A DNA stretch of 64,000 bases from Spirometra erinaceieuropaei (GCA_902702965.1 CACRXP010001412.1:2292-66291), one strand, 5' to 3'; shown: positions 21,770 through 34,879, counted from the stretch's first letter. Notes: a model not told the origin generated them from the sequence alone. Made by a program: numbers and translations.

Positions 21770-24700
21770 CGCAAAAGTGCCAACTCCTGAGGCTGTGGGC
21801 ACCAGTGGTCGTTGTCTCGAAATCTATTACACTAACTGTCAGAGCCTCCTCAACAAACTAGATGAACTCAGATTACTAGTCTCTGAACAGAAGCCTCACA
21901 TAATTGTCTTATCAGAGACATGGCTGTCTGAGGATATAAGTAGTAGCGAAGTCAGTATTGAAGGCTACCAACTGTTCTGTTGTGACAGATTTCAACGAAG
22001 AGGAGGAGGCACAGCGATTTATGTGTCAAATGAAATTCCTTGCTATCAGCGAAAAATAATCGATGGCGCGCCGAGACCCTTGGAAATAATTTCATGCAAG
22101 ATATGCATCCAACAATTACCGACACTTAACCTGTGTGTTGTCTATCGGCCTCCCAGCTCGAATGAAATCGCCGATGTGGGATTACTTAGTGTGCTGGAGT
22201 TGTTATGTAAGCAGGAGAACTTACTACTTCTGGGTGACTTTAACGCTCCCGGAATAGACCGGAAAGTTCCCTTAGCAAACGCCCCGTCCACGTCATTTGA
22301 CCACAAGCTACTGCAACTCTCCCTGAATTAATACCTCATTCAACACATAAAATTCGGAACAAGACTAAGCGACGGACAACGATCTAACTGTTTAGATCTC
22401 GTTTTTATTAAAGAAGAAGGAGTCATAAGAAAAGTGCATCCCCAACCTCCCTTCGGTTTAAGCGATCATATTGCTTTTACATGCGTGTGCTCTCTCCTAT
22501 CGAACCAACAACCAAAAATCAAGAGTCGCAGAAATATTTGGAAGGGTGATTTTAACGCAATGAGACGTGCTCTTTTGAGAGGAACCTGGTTAGTCAACAA
22601 CGAAGATTCTGAAGAATTCTGGTAGTACTTTCGCGGGATTATAGAGCGTCTAATTGACTCCTATTGCCCATTAAAAATAACCAGACCATGTGGGCGACCG
22701 CCGTGGGTCAATCCGACGACAAAGAAGGCCATGAAGAAGAAACAGAGGCTATGGAAAAAGTATGTTCAACTTCGAGATCCAGGATCACTCGCCGAATATA
22801 AGGATCAGCGCAATAAATGCCGTAAACAAATACGGATTGCTAGAACTTCTTTCGAGCGCCGACTGGTAGCAGAATCCATTACATGTCCCAAGAAGTTTTA
22901 CAAGTACATCCGTAGTAGGAGAAAACATAGGGACGAAATTGCGTGTCTTAAGGATAACCTCGGAAACTTGTTAGTCGAAGAGCCCCAGAAAGTGCAGTTA
23001 CTGTCTGAGTTTTTTCAATCGGTTTGTACGGAGGAGTCCTCAGAAGACGATCAGCAATTTGAAATGGACCGAAACAGCCGGGAGCTTCAAATACGCCAAG
23101 ATACTGCCGTCATTGAAACCCTTGCCTTTTCCGTCGAAGAAGTAAGACGCGTCCTCAGTCACATAAAACCAGATACGTCTCCTGGACCCAACGGAATTCC
23201 TGGTCTGATACTTAAGGAGCTATCAAAGGAGCTGGCGAAGCCTCTTTTGACTCTCTTTGAGCTGTCAATGAGAACAGGAAGGCTATCATCACAGTGGAAG
23301 ACAGCTAACCTTGTTACCTTACATAAAGGCGGTAGCAGGATGGCAGCAAGCTGTTTCAGGCCTATTAGCTTAACCTGTCTCTCGTGCAAAACGATGGAAG
23401 CTCTAGTAAAGAGTGCCATACAGCAATTTTGTGAAGAAAATAACATCTTGCAGGATGTTCAGCATGGCTTCTGGAGAGGAAGTTCCTGCCTCTCAAATCT
23501 GCTAGCTTGTCTGGAGATCTGGACCAGGGCCCTAGAAGAGGGTTTTGAAGATGATGTCGTGTACATCGATTTTCGCAAAGCCTTCGATACTGTTGCGTAC
23601 CAATGCCTTCTTCACTAATTGAGCGCCATCGGCATCCGGGGAGATCTTCTGAACTGGATAGGGGCGTTTCTGGTTGGTCGGAAACAACGTGTTTGCATCG
23701 GTGAAGATATGTCAGAATGGGTGAGCGTGACCAGTGGTGTGCCTCAAGGCTCAGTTCTGGGACCATTGCTATTCTTCCTTTATGTTAATGACAGTCTTCA
23801 GGAACTCGACTATGGCAAAATAATGTTTGCTGACGACGTTAAGCTCTGGCAAGTCATTAAGAGTCCTAACGACCAGAGAACCCTCCAAAACAATCTTCAT
23901 CGACTGCAAGCGTGCAGAAGTGTGCCGTCCTCCATCTGCGTCCAACTAACTCTCATTCAAATGAGAGCCTGAGGACATATAATCTGAAAGATATAAGACT
24001 CCCCGCAGAATCTTCACAGAAGGAGCTCGGAGTTTGGATACAGAACAACCTGAAACCAACATTGCAGTGCCACAAGGCTGCAAAAAACGCCATTGGAGTG
24101 CTGCATGCAATCAAAAGGGCGTTCGTTACCTTTGACCAAGACCTTTTTGGGAGAGTTTACGGCACCTTCGTTCGGCCCCACTTGGAATATGGCATACAAG
24201 CATGGCGGCCATGGCTTGTAAAGGACCAAGCATGCCTCAAACGGGTGCAACGTAGGGCAACAAAGATGGTAAACGGTCTAAAAAACCAATCCTACACGGA
24301 CAGACTGAATTGCCTTAATTTATTCCCTCTGTGTTACAGGCAGCAAAGAGGTGATCTAACCCTGGTTTATAAGATAATAAATGGCCTTGAGCATGGACTT
24401 AACTTTGAGGACATGTTTCAGTGGCACCTTTCACCCAATCTTCGTGGCCACTCGATGAAGCTACGGACAACAATGTCCAGGCTGAACCTTCGTTCTGAAT
24501 TTTTCACGCAAAGGGTAGTGGAGAAATGGAACGATCTCCCTCAGTCAGTCGTGGAGGCGACATCCCTGCAACTCTTCAAGAAACGCTTGGATGATTATTT
24601 GTGTCCCCTGTTTTCCCTCGACAGTCTGAATCTGAGCTAAACACCCCGGTTCCCCACATATTTTTTCTCTGTGACAATGCTACTCAAATGAATCAAGTAC

Positions 24701-24826
24701 TATGTATATAGCGAACATTTTCATTGTTACTGTACAGTTATTTCTAACGAGTTGACATGTTATCAATAGGGTTTTCAAAGGCTTTGCCTATCATCCTTAT
24801 CAAATAAACTGAAATAAACTGAAACT
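21770..24826 (+). pseudogene. CR1-type LINE, nearly full ORF2, inactivated (copy 1)
   Basis: Endonuclease at 21820-22330 (YTNCQSLLNKLDELRLLV, LSETWLSEDI, LGDFNAPGID), connector (RRNIWKGDFNAM, 22525), then reverse transcriptase (TSPGPNGIPGLILKEL, VYIDFRKAFDTV, GVPQGSVLGPLLFFLYVND, MFADD at 23825) and the CR1-style C-terminus (VRPHLEYGIQAW, VQRRATKMVNGL, VVEKWNDLPQSVVEA). Three in-frame stops (near 22330, 22623 and 23616) and a small deletion with frameshift near 23905 inactivate it. The 3' end carries an AATAAACTGA repeat at about 24803-24826. The same family gives the copy at 25144-29150. Confidence 0.9.
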
Positions 24827-25143
24827 TATATTCCAATTCATTAATATCTTTTTTTCGACCACTTACTCTCCCAATGATGGACCAAATCCAGAACCCAGTA
24901 GTTTAGCCACTCACCATTAAGGTAATCTACAATAGTGGACAAAGAATAGAAACAGCTGTCAACCAAAATGACTGACTGACTGACTGATTGTATATGCCTC
25001 CAAATCACAAGCCGGGGAAGACAGAGTGGGTTAGACAAAATTTGCTGAATTAAACATGCATATTAGTGACCCAGCAAGTCTTTTCAGCTAGCCCTCTTAC
25101 CAAGAAAATGTGGGCAATTTAAGTTCTTGATCACAACCTATTT
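24827..25143. other. spacer between two LINE copies
   Basis: A short (TGAC)n-like run near 24966-24984; nothing else recognised. Confidence 0.4.
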
Positions 25144-26317
25144 GTGCAGCATTGCCCCCTTCGTCTGCGTCCAATCGGCGAAGGACACGACGTCGCTTGG
25201 TGTCGATATCTCGACACCTCAGTACAGTTAGATGGGTATCAGGCGCTAAGGCGAGACCGAACCAAAAGACGAGGTGACAAAATTGCTCTGTGTATCAGCA
25301 ATGCAGTCGAATATAACCCTGTCGAAGAATGTGCAAATGAGCATGATCCAGGGATGCTGCAGTGTCATTTGCGGGTCCCCAAAGCCGAAAACGTTACTGG
25401 CACCGTTGTATATAGACCTCCAACTCAACTTGTCGACGAAGACCATGTGCAAATCACTCGAGCTTGCGAGGACAGTCGAAAGCAAAACACTGTTATCGTA
25501 GGAGATTTCAATGCTCCGCGGATTAAATGGCACCTTATGATGGTTAAGGACCACAGCTAAGCATTCGACCAAATTCTGTTAGACATGGTTCTTGATTAAT
25601 TTCTGTTTCAGCATGTACGAACTATGACTCGGGTGCGTGAAGGACAGAGAGCAATTTGCCTAGACCTAATGTTTACCAAGAACGAGGAAAGTGTTGATAA
25701 AATAAATGTAGGCCCGCCCTGGGTTTTTGTGATTACATGACATTGGTGTGGAAGTCGACATTCGTAGCTGTCCCCAAACGAAGCTCAAAGTCCTTAAAAA
25801 TGTCTGGCGGGATAACTTCGAAACAATGAAATCAGAGATGAGACACACTCTATGGACGGAAGCATTTCGAGGATATGTCAACGAATGCTGGACCACCCTC
25901 GAATCAACTATGAGAGAGCTGATTGAACGATACTGTCCCCTCAAGAAACATCCGACAGGAAGCAAACCAGAATGGCTGAAAACATCGGTTAAGAAGGGAA
26001 TCCGAAAAGCACGACAGTTGTGGAAAATCTTTTCACAAACGGGGAGCCCACAAAAACTTCAGGAATTTAGACAACAACGAAATTTTTGCAAACGAATTAT
26101 CCACGAAGTACGATCTTCTTATGAACTGAAGCTCCTGCAAGAGATGCAGCAAAAACATATGGCATTCCATTCACATATCAGGAGCAATACGAAAAACCGG
26201 GACCATCACTCGACCTTAACGGGCAAAGATAACCAAAATGGGAACGATGGATTTCAAAAAGCCGAGCTTCTTTCAGAGTTTTCTGAAAGCCCCTATACCA
26301 CGGAAGCACTCCTCTAG
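25144..26317 (+). pseudogene. CR1-type LINE, endonuclease and connector part (copy 2)
   Basis: 5'-truncated endonuclease (LDGYQALRRDRTKRRGDKI, VVYRPPTQL, VIVGDFNAPRIKWH at 25495-25530), then the connector in a second frame from 25748 (VLKNVWRDNFETMKSEM, CPLKKHPTGSKPEWLK, KAELLSEFSESP). The frame is broken between the two, and sequence expected between them is missing. The element stops where the reverse transcriptase should begin. Its C-terminal part resumes at 28370, after a block of antisense Gypsy DNA. Confidence 0.8.
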
Positions 26318-26479
26318 TGAATAATGTTTTCACACTTATTTCGAGAATGCCATATTTTGAAATTTATGGTTCACTATTAGATTTATGCATTCTGCGCACC
26401 AAAATTCCATGCAAAATTTTGCAATTTAACTTTTTTCTTACATCTGCAACGTCCAAATGAAGTTTTCAGGGTCTCTGTC

Positions 26480-28150
26480 GTTTACTCCAAATATACTGAC
26501 TGATACTGGCTGAAGTCATCCGCGGTCCTGTCAGCTAGTTGACGGGGAGCATGGGTCGAGCAAAAGGGCGGCATGGACAAGCGGTTGCGGCATTGATCCT
26601 GGGGATGGTTTGTCACAGTAACCTCAGCTAGACCGAAGGCGGTGTGTAGCGACGCCGAAGAAATTTTCGCGTCCAAAAACATACATAACGTATTGATCAG
26701 GGGAGTGGGCGTGACCACAATTGTAGATAATATATGCAGGAAGTACAATAGGAGATAATTTGATGTGTGCTGCAGACGAAGAATTGGTTAACAAGGAAGT
26801 TGCCGCTGTTGGCAGCTGACATGGAGAGACAATAGTTAGAGGGTATGGAGGAGTATAAGTTAAGGGACCACTGAAGTCCTCTCCAGAAATATCCCGGAAA
26901 GCAGCCCTAAAGCGATTCACACTCACCACAACCCCATGAGTTTCGTCTTGAATGCGGAACGTATTATTTCCTCGAAAGACAACTTGGAGAGATCTGGCGT
27001 GGTTTGGTTACGTTTGCCGGTAAAATCGATAACATCTGAGGTAGGGTTAAAAACATGCAAACAAGTCTTTCTGGCTATAAGCCTCGGAGACAGACGCCTG
27101 GACGTGACCGGTGGAAATGACCACACAAATTTTCGGGGGCGGAGAGGGAGGTGTGAAGAATCCTCAACCGCGCCGCGATGTGTTGGCGATGTCCTTCTGT
27201 CGAGAGAACGAACAGTGGCACTGAGCATCACTTCTCCGACAGAACATGGAAAGGCCGATTTTAGGGCTCATTAGATACCCAACAATACAGGTCGAAGGTG
27301 TTCCGTCTGGCTCTCTGGATTCTCTGCAGCGCGTCGGTATGCCTTTGCTTGCTGGGAAACCGCTCATTGAGCATATGGACGGGCGGATAATAGGTTATCG
27401 AGAGCATGAGTGGACAGCCTAGAAAGGAGAATAATGGCTTGAATAATTGGAACTGGAATTTGGCACTACGATCACTCGTGGTGGTGGAAGCACCTTAGAT
27501 AGCAACCCAAAAATTGCAAAAGGCATTGATCACCCTTGCAGCCTCGACACCAGTTAGGAGGATGGTTTCCAGCAACCAGATAAAGCAGGCGGCACGGGAG
27601 AGAAGATAGGATCAAATATTGGGCAGAGAAAAGGGGCCCTACACACAATATCCAGGCCGACGTAAAAGGTTACTATGGTAGTATGGTCATGTCACTGGAG
27701 GTCAACCCGCTGTCAGTCCAGAGGATATAACCTACGTTGCGGATCTGACGGCGTGTGCGCCTGTCAAGCTTCGACTTGAGACCGAAGGAAGAACGTTGTT
27801 GATCCATAAATAAAGATAAGCCCATGCCGTCGAAAAAGTTCTGGGAGTGTTTTCCGACGAGGCAGACACAAGGAAGCTCTTGCCTAAGTTTGCTATAGCG
27901 CAGATGATAACTTTCTGCAGAAGGGAGCTAGCAGTTGGAGGGTAGCACCGACTGCAACATTGGGGGCTCCAGTCATGACGAAGTGGGTACCTCGGAATTA
28001 AAACGCGTCCGAGGCGTAGCGTCGTCTAGGCAACCTTCACCTTTTAAAAGCAGTGGAGGGTATTGGCTTACGATTGAGACTTGGGAGATTAATCGTTAGC
28101 GACAGAGTGATTTCGGTGCAGTATAAGGAGAATCGGTATTTGAAGTCCAT
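26480..28150 (-). pseudogene. Gypsy-type LTR retrotransposon integrase and tail, decayed
   Basis: Minus-strand translation from about 27700 downward gives an integrase core remnant: EAARVINAFCNFWVAI, a stop, SDRSAKFQFQLFKPLFSFLG and YYPPVHMLNERF. These are recognisable against the usual DRG-x-QFES and YHPxxNGxVER blocks, with the DRG and NG positions lost. Further down come VNRFRAAFRD and YIIYNCGHAHSPDQYVMYVF, matching the C-terminal tail with a TRSGR-type block seen in flatworm Gypsy Pol. Many stops and frame changes are present, and no LTR was found. It occupies the place of the LINE copy 2 reverse transcriptase. Confidence 0.65.
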
Positions 28151-28165
28151 TGGGTCAAGAAAACA

Positions 28166-28365
28166 TTGCCTTTAACGAGTAAAAGTGGGAGGTGGGAATT
28201 AACGGATGGCCACAACCTTACAAGGAAGGAGGCAGGGGCTATTCATTTCAGCCGTGTGTCCGAGAATTACGAAGGAGGGATTGATGAACAAAAATGTACA
28301 AAGATAGGTCGAACGAACCAAAACCTGCTTTGGTACCCATGTAATTTCTCACGTCATTAAAATTC
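28166..28365. other. junction segment between Gypsy relic and LINE C-terminus
   Basis: Short chance frame; no family recognised. Confidence 0.3.
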
Positions 28366-28369
28366 AGAT

Positions 28370-29150
28370 GCCACGACCTCGGTGTATGAGTGCAGAACAA
28401 CATGAAACCAGTACTGCAGTGCAACAAGACTGCAAAAAACGGCCTGGTGATGCTCCATGCAATCAAAAGGGCGTTCGGAACCTTTGACAAAGACCTGTTT
28501 GGAAGAGTTTACGTCACCTTTGTTCGGTAATATTTATAATACGGCATGCAAGCGAGACGACTATGGATAGTAAAGGACCAAGTGAGCCTCGAACTAGTGC
28601 GGCGGTATGCAACAAAACTTGTGAACGGTTTAAAACCCATCCTATATAGAGAGACTGAATTGCCCTTATTTATTACCTTTGTGTTACAGGCAGCAAAGAG
28701 GTGATCTTATCCTCGTCCAAAAGATGATACATTGCCTTGAGCATGGACTTAGCTATAAAGACATGTTTCAGTGGCACCTTTCACCCAATCTTCGTGGCCA
28801 CTCGATGAAACTACGGACAAAAATGTCCAGGCAGAATCCTCATTCTGGATTTTTCACATAAAGGATAGTGGAAAAATGGAACGAACTCCCTCAATAATTC
28901 GTGGAGGCGACGTCTCTGCAACTCTTCAAGAAACGCTAGGAAGAATATTTCTGTCCTTTGTTCTCCCTCGGCAGTCTGGACCTGAGCTAAATACCCCGCG
29001 TTGCCGCAAATTTTCCTCGTTGAGGCAATGCTACTCAAAGAAACCAAACACTGTTTTAATAGCGATTATTTTCATTGTTCGTGTACAATTGTATCTAACG
29101 AGCTGACTTGTAATGAATAGGGCTTTCAAAAGACTTGCCTACTATTATTC
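28370..29150 (+). pseudogene. CR1-type LINE, C-terminal part and 3' end (copy 2)
   Basis: Closely parallels 24015-24770 of copy 1 at the DNA level (GCAATCAAAAGGGCGTTCG, CAGGCAGCAAAGAGGTGATC, TTTCAGTGGCACCTTTCACC), including the 3' untranslated region. Translation shows NNMKPVLQCNKTAKNG, HAIKRAFGTFDKDLFGRVY and FQWHLSPNLRGHSMKLR, with stops and frameshifts. With 25144-26317 it makes one LINE split by loss of its reverse transcriptase. Confidence 0.8.
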
Positions 29151-29164
29151 TTAGATCTTATTAG

Positions 29165-31262
29165 ATCTTTGGATTGGTGTGGCTTCCTCTCCTGTAGCGA
29201 TGCAAACATTTTTCGTGATGTCGTGTCCAATGTTTTCAAGGACATTCTAGAGTTTGTGCCGCGTAGATATCTCAAACCTAATTCTTCAGATTCCCTTGTT
29301 CTTCATTTTCTTCACAATAGACTAAAACTTTGAGACGGCAGCTACGTGACCCATCCACTAGCTCCTTATCAGTTCATCTTAGAATCACAGAGATATTTGA
29401 GATGGCCTCAAGGATGCGCCATGTGCGCAACAGGCAAAGAGAATCAATTGCTCTCAGTGATTCGAACCCTGGCAAATCCGTCACTAACATCTTCCGTCAT
29501 CGGTCCTCTTCTAAGCGTGGTCACGAACTTCCACCCGTGCTAGATGATAACAAAGTCTTCCTCACCGATGACACTGACAAGGCGGAGTTGCTTAGTGCTT
29601 TCTTTGCAAAACACCTTGCTACCCAGTCCGATCCGGTCCCTTTCTTTCGATCACTTTCAGATAGGACACTTAGTACAATTTATGTCTCCTCAGATCTCAT
29701 TAAAAAGCACATAAGTCGTTTGAGAAACTCGCACTGCTCAGGAACGGACGGGATTCCGAATTCGATTATTAAACAAGCGTGCGACCTTCCCATATTGCTT
29801 AGTCATTTATTCTCTGTTTATATTTCAAAAGGATTCTTTCCTGGAACATGGAAAACGTCAATTATCATTCCCGTTTTCAAGTCAGGATCTCGGTCCGATG
29901 TTAATAACTATCGGGGAGTGCACAAAACGCCGTCTCTAGCAAAACTTCTTGAAAGGGTTATTTTCAATGAAATTCTTGGCTTCTACCTAGCTAATCGGCT
30001 TCTGAGCTCTAGTCAGCATGGATTTTTACCTGAACGATCCTGCGAAACTTCCACTTGGCATTTTGTAATCTAATCACTTCTCTTCGTAATAAACGGAGGT
30101 CTGTGGTAGTTATCTACTTTGATCTTAGCAAGGCCTTTGACAAGGTGCCCCATAGACGTCTTTTAGTAAAATTGGAAGCTCTCGGAATCCGGCCGCCTCT
30201 ACTCGACTTCAACAGGTCCTATCCGTCCAACCGATATCAGGAAGTCATGGTCGGTAATAGCTACTCGACACCTCACTCGATCAGGTGTGGCGTACTTCAA
30301 GGTAGGTTCTGGGTCCGATACTCTTCCTTCTGTACATCAGTGATATTTCGACTGAACTCGGAAATTTGCAAACTTTTACTTATGCCGATCACCTCAAGAG
30401 TGTTCATTCATACTCTAAGGACAACGCAAATGTTTGTGTTGAAAAAATTAATGCCGATTTTCTAAGCTTAAGCAGATAGGGTTCAACATGGCAGATGGGG
30501 TTTTCATCATCCAAGTGTAGTTTCATGTCTTTTGGTCCTACCAAACTCCCTGGTCCCATAATTTTTCAGAATAACCCACTCTCAGAATGCCTCACCATAA
30601 AGGACCTAGGTCTAAGTTATGCAAATAAGCTTGCTTTATCACCTCATGCAGATAGAACCTCTGCCAAAGCCGCGCAGACAAGTGGATTCATATCGCATAA
30701 TTTTTTCCTTCCGGAAATGAAGCTAAGACTTTATCAAATGTTTATTCTTCCATCCTCGAATACTGCTGTCCATTTTTTGATTTAATGAACGCCTGCGACC
30801 GTAATAAAATCGAAAATGTTTAGAGGGTATTCACCCGGAAACTGTTCTCTCAAGTCGCACCCGATAGTTCTTATGCTCAGAGATGTTAGCTGGCCAACAT
30901 GAAGTTTTTGTGGGTTAGAAGACTCGAAGCTGGCCTTTGCTTCCTTTTATGCATCAACTCTAGCTCCAGTCTTCCGCTCGCTGACACTCTCACTCCGAGA
31001 GATCGGTCTTATGCCACGCGCAACTCCTCCATGGTGATTTTGCCGCCTCTTTGTATTACATCATAGCGCTCCATCTTTTTTGCTTCCAAATATGCCTTCC
31101 TTTGGAATAATCTTCCGCCTGAAATTAGATGATCGCCTAAGTTACTAGTATTCAAGTCGAAATTACGCAAACACCTTACACCGGAAAACATAAAGGCACT
31201 GTTAACGGTCTCACTCCCGAACACTCATGTTCTTGACTTCGAGAAGGTTCCTCCTGGGATTT
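29165..31262 (+). pseudogene. jockey/CR1-like LINE, reverse transcriptase and C-terminus (second family)
   Basis: A connector (VPRRYLKPNSS) leads into reverse transcriptase blocks GTDGIPNSIIKQA, WKTSIIIPVFKSGSRSDVNN, QHGFLPERS and VVIYFDLSKAFDKVPHRRLL. The catalytic YADD region near 30380 is present only as YADH-like sequence in a shifted frame. C-terminus: FSSSKCSFMSFG, LTIKDLGLSYAN, and at 31080-31262 FASKYAFLWNNLPPEIR to PPGI-stop. Several frameshifts (near 30060, 30330, 30480) and stops make it dead. It is a different family from the CR1 copies upstream, and the same family as the tail at 7718-8104. The endonuclease is missing (5' truncation). Confidence 0.85.
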
Positions 31263-32559
31263 AGTGGTAGATTAAGTGGTAACTCTTAATTATATCATTA
31301 GAAACCCCTGTTTTTAATTGGCTTCTTAATCCACTGATATTACTCCTCCCCCATAGCCACGATTTCCGGGGTTCTTGATGTCATGCGGTCTGTCGACGCT
31401 CACGGTGGAACCCTCAGTATTCGCCGTCTGGTAGTAGTTTGGTCGTACCTCCCTTCCCCACTGCTCGGCTGAGCTCGAAGCGTGCTGTTGTCGATCGCAT
31501 CTGGGTTCCTCTCGTCTGGCCTCTTTGACGCGAATGGTCTCATGCGGCGTATCAATCCGGCCCAGACGATGTCAATTGTGAATCCCGTATACAATACCAC
31601 ATGCAGGCCAGTCCTGTCTGACCCGCAAACGTACCCCTCAAGGCTGACATTCAATTAATCCAATCATTTTAACATGTTTCATTGAAGTTTTTTTCACCCC
31701 TCACTTGTCATTTTTCTCAACGTACTATCAATTCAGATATTATGAATTTCATTTTGTACAGTTTCTGCCTACCTCGTCTAAGATTCGCTTGTAAATTTGT
31801 TTTTACTTGCTTTGTAGGGACTCTGACTGGTCTTAATAAATAATTATTATTATTGAAATTATTAAAATCGAAAGAATCTGCTGTGATCGTTAACCGATCG
31901 CTTGGAGTCAAAACGAGGCGATGACGACAAAATCCGAGAAAATCCCTGTTTAAGAAGGGATATCGAGGAGCTGGATGAATTCTTTAGGAGTGTAGGATGA
32001 GATCATGTCCATCTCATGTGATGGCTGGTTTAGAGTTGTAATGAAATTTGGAGGTGAGAATTCGAAATCCCAGAAGTGGGAACAGGTCTCTGATGAGGCT
32101 CTCTGGAAAATGATGAGGAGGCAGATAAGTGCGGTCGCGAGAATGTGGTCTCGATTTCTTTTGGTGAATAAATGGTTAAGTAGGACACTGTATTTTTAAG
32201 TACGCGATGCATGTGCTGAAGAAGTCGAAAAGTTCGAGAAATGGGATTTGTGATTGAAAGACCACGCAGAGAGAAAGTTGAGTGGATAACTTGTTTTGGC
32301 GGAATCATCCCATTTTCCTGGTGGTACTCTCTCAAACTCAGAAAGATATTTTCTCGGCATGCGTGAAAAAAATAAAAATTTTCATCGAGCCGGTATTCAG
32401 CTAAAGGCTCATTCTTTCCTGAATATTTACTGATTATTGTAAGATTTTATATCGATTGGGTGGCCATTCCAAAGAATGAATACCTGGAAAAGAAGAGAAG
32501 TGCTCACTTATAGGCGGAGGAAGCTGGAGGAAGTAGAAACAAGAAAGGAATGCGAACAA
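31263..32559. other. LINE 3' region and flank of the DNA transposon
   Basis: 31690-31850 ends in AATAAATAATTATTATTATT, a plausible 3' tail of the preceding LINE. The stretch 31330-31660 contains an unrecognised minus-strand frame (84 codons). 31860-32559 shows nothing identifiable before the transposon end. Confidence 0.4.
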
Positions 32560-32640
32560 CCCTGCCAACACCTGGCCACACTTTGTAGGTGTGGCCAGGT
32601 GTGGCCAAGCGCGGCCATGGCCACGCCAAATTTGAAGAAA
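32560..32640 (+). repeat. left terminal inverted repeat and subterminal TGGCCA cluster
   Basis: Begins CCCTGCCAACACCTGGCCAC and carries at least five GTGGCCA/GCGGCCA motifs in 80 bp, probably transposase binding sites. Preceded by ...ACAA. Confidence 0.75.
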
Positions 32641-33067
32641 TTTTGGAGGGCCTCCCAATCGTGTAGATGACCACTTCTGCATTGCAAAGCGCTAAATTAG
32701 TCAAGATATATCCTATATCACTCATAAAGTACCAGGAATCCTCATATTGTGAGCAGTGGTTATGTCTCGAAATAAGCTGATTAAGGTGCTTTGTTTAAGT
32801 GGGCCAATGCGACGCCATTGATCTTTTGCTGTGTCTGGGGTAAGCGTTGCGGTTCTCTTGTCCTGTGATTGTTTATGACATATTAGCAAGTAATTCGGCG
32901 TCCATTTTGTGTCTGATACTTCTTTATTTTCCAAGTTATGCCATTCAGGGTATTCGTTATGCTTATTAAGGTGTAGCAACATATGTATTAGTATAATTTC
33001 ACTTATGATTTTGCGAACAATGTTGAAAGTACAAATATTTGTTGTCGTTGAGTAGTTATTCGTTGCT

Positions 33068-34879
33068 ATGAAGCGTAAGTATTACGGCTTTCACCGAAGC
33101 ACTATATACAAGCGGTTCTTGCGCCAGAGGCGGGCATATTATGCTTCTATGGAGGAGCAACCCCTCGCATCAACGTCTTTGGTTGCAAATGAGTCACCGG
33201 AATTGCAAATGCCCGAACTAATGCCTGAAGTTTCAACGGGTAGGAGTTGTATGTGCCTTATTTACTGGAATACATAGAACTGCCTGTAGTGGCTGGGACC
33301 GTGGACACAGTGGAAGGCAGATGCTTGACGACGGATTTGCGCGAATTCTGTTTGAGGGCGAAATTGTCGTTGACCACAGCAAAGGATTTGTTTCAGGTGC
33401 TGCGGCACTATCATCCGGAGCTACCCATAGACCCGAGGACGCTACTGCAGACGCCTCGAACTTGCGTTAGCAAGTCCCTGAAGAGAGGAAAATACGTTCG
33501 CCTGGGTCTCGAACGCGGCCTACTCGACGAATTGCGCCTTTGCCCACCAACAGGCATTTCTGAAGTGCACGTTCAACTGCACATTGACGGAATGAAAGTC
33601 TTTAAAGCATCTGCTCAGTGCTTGTGGCCGATCCCTGCTCGTGTTAATCACCCCGTTGTTGGGCAGCCCTTTGTCGTTGGAGTGTTCTGCGGTTTTGGTA
33701 AGCCCGAACCGTTGGAAGACTTACTGGGCGATTGTGTTAGTGAACTGGAGGGCCTTCTCACCACGGGCCTGCGCGATCCACGTACAGAAAGTGTCATCAA
33801 AGTGCATTTGCTCAATGTGATTTGTGACACCCCAGCCCGCTGTTATGTACGACAAGTGAAGGCCCACAATGGCTACTATGGATGCGACAGGTACGCTATT
33901 TTGTAATTGCAATCGCAACTGCTGTAGATGCTGTCACAAAGGGAAACATATTGCGAATCGCATGACATTTCCGCAGTACAGTGGCCGTCTGCGTGATGAC
34001 AGGTCGTTTAGGTTGCGAAGTCAGGGACCGCATCATAAGGGCAGATCTCCCTTCGAGGATTTGCCCATCGACATGGTTTCCTGTTTCCCAATTGACTACA
34101 TGCACCAAGTCTGCCTCGGTGTTATGCGAAAATTGTTGCATACTTGGCGACTTGGTTTTGGTGGCAACTCTGTGTCATTAAACGCATCTATTAAGCTATG
34201 CAGCCACTGTTTACCGACAGAGTTTTCACACAAAAGTAGAACACTTGACGTCCTGGAGTTTTGGAAGGCTGCCGAATATCGGCAATTCCTCCTGTACATA
34301 GGCCCCGTTGTTTTGTCCCCCTATTTAGACGGACCCCGTTATAATCATTTTTTACAGTTTTCCGTGGCAGTGTACATAGTTTGCCACCCAACCTTGCATA
34401 TATCTTGTGGTGATTATGGCCGCCAACTTGTATACAATTTTGTCTATAATTTTTCCACATTTTATAAGCCATCTGATCTTGTTTACAATGTCCATTCTCT
34501 ACTCCACTTGCACGCTGACGTCGTTCGGTCTGGGGTGCTGAATAATTTTTCAGCATTTCCATTTGAGTCTTTTTTACGACACGTTCGTGATAGCATAAAA
34601 GGGCCCACTAACATAGCCGCACAAGTGTACAGGCGTTTTTCGGAAAGACGCTTGTCTGAACAGTCTACACGTCCTATGCTATTGGACGACGACGAGGGAG
34701 TGCAACGGCCCTTTAAACTGCCCCGTCAATCAACGGCTATCTTTCACAAGGGACATGTCCTTTCCACTGAGCCACCCGACAATGACGTACTCATCGGACA
34801 TAGACCCTGTGCACTGACATCACTGTCGGGTAACAGCATAGTTTACTGCCATTTCCGCGACTGTCAGGATCTTTTGTAA
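33068..34879 (+). CDS. DNA transposon transposase (Tnp2/CACTA-like), three exons
   Basis: Exons 33068-33239, 33278-33890 and 33928-34879 join into 1737 nt, a whole number of codons (578 residues plus stop). The two introns are 38 and 37 nt, each GT...AG, and removing them is what restores one frame. The protein has a basic N-terminus (MKRKYYGFHRST), then VQLHIDGMKVFKASAQCLWP, QPFVVGVFCGFGKPEPLEDL and NVICDTPARCYVRQVKAHNG. The joined YGCDRC motif spans intron 2, and IDMVSCFPIDYMHQVCLGVM follows. These blocks are the ones I know from animal Tnp2-like transposase-domain proteins. Asp residues in HIDG, CDTPAR and PIDYMH are candidate catalytic positions. No disabling change is visible. Confidence 0.82.

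Noticed and set aside
33869..34879. Transposase third frame as an independent ORF starting at 33869
   Set aside because: The first residues come from intron 2; joining at 33890/33928 restores the conserved motif and one continuous frame.
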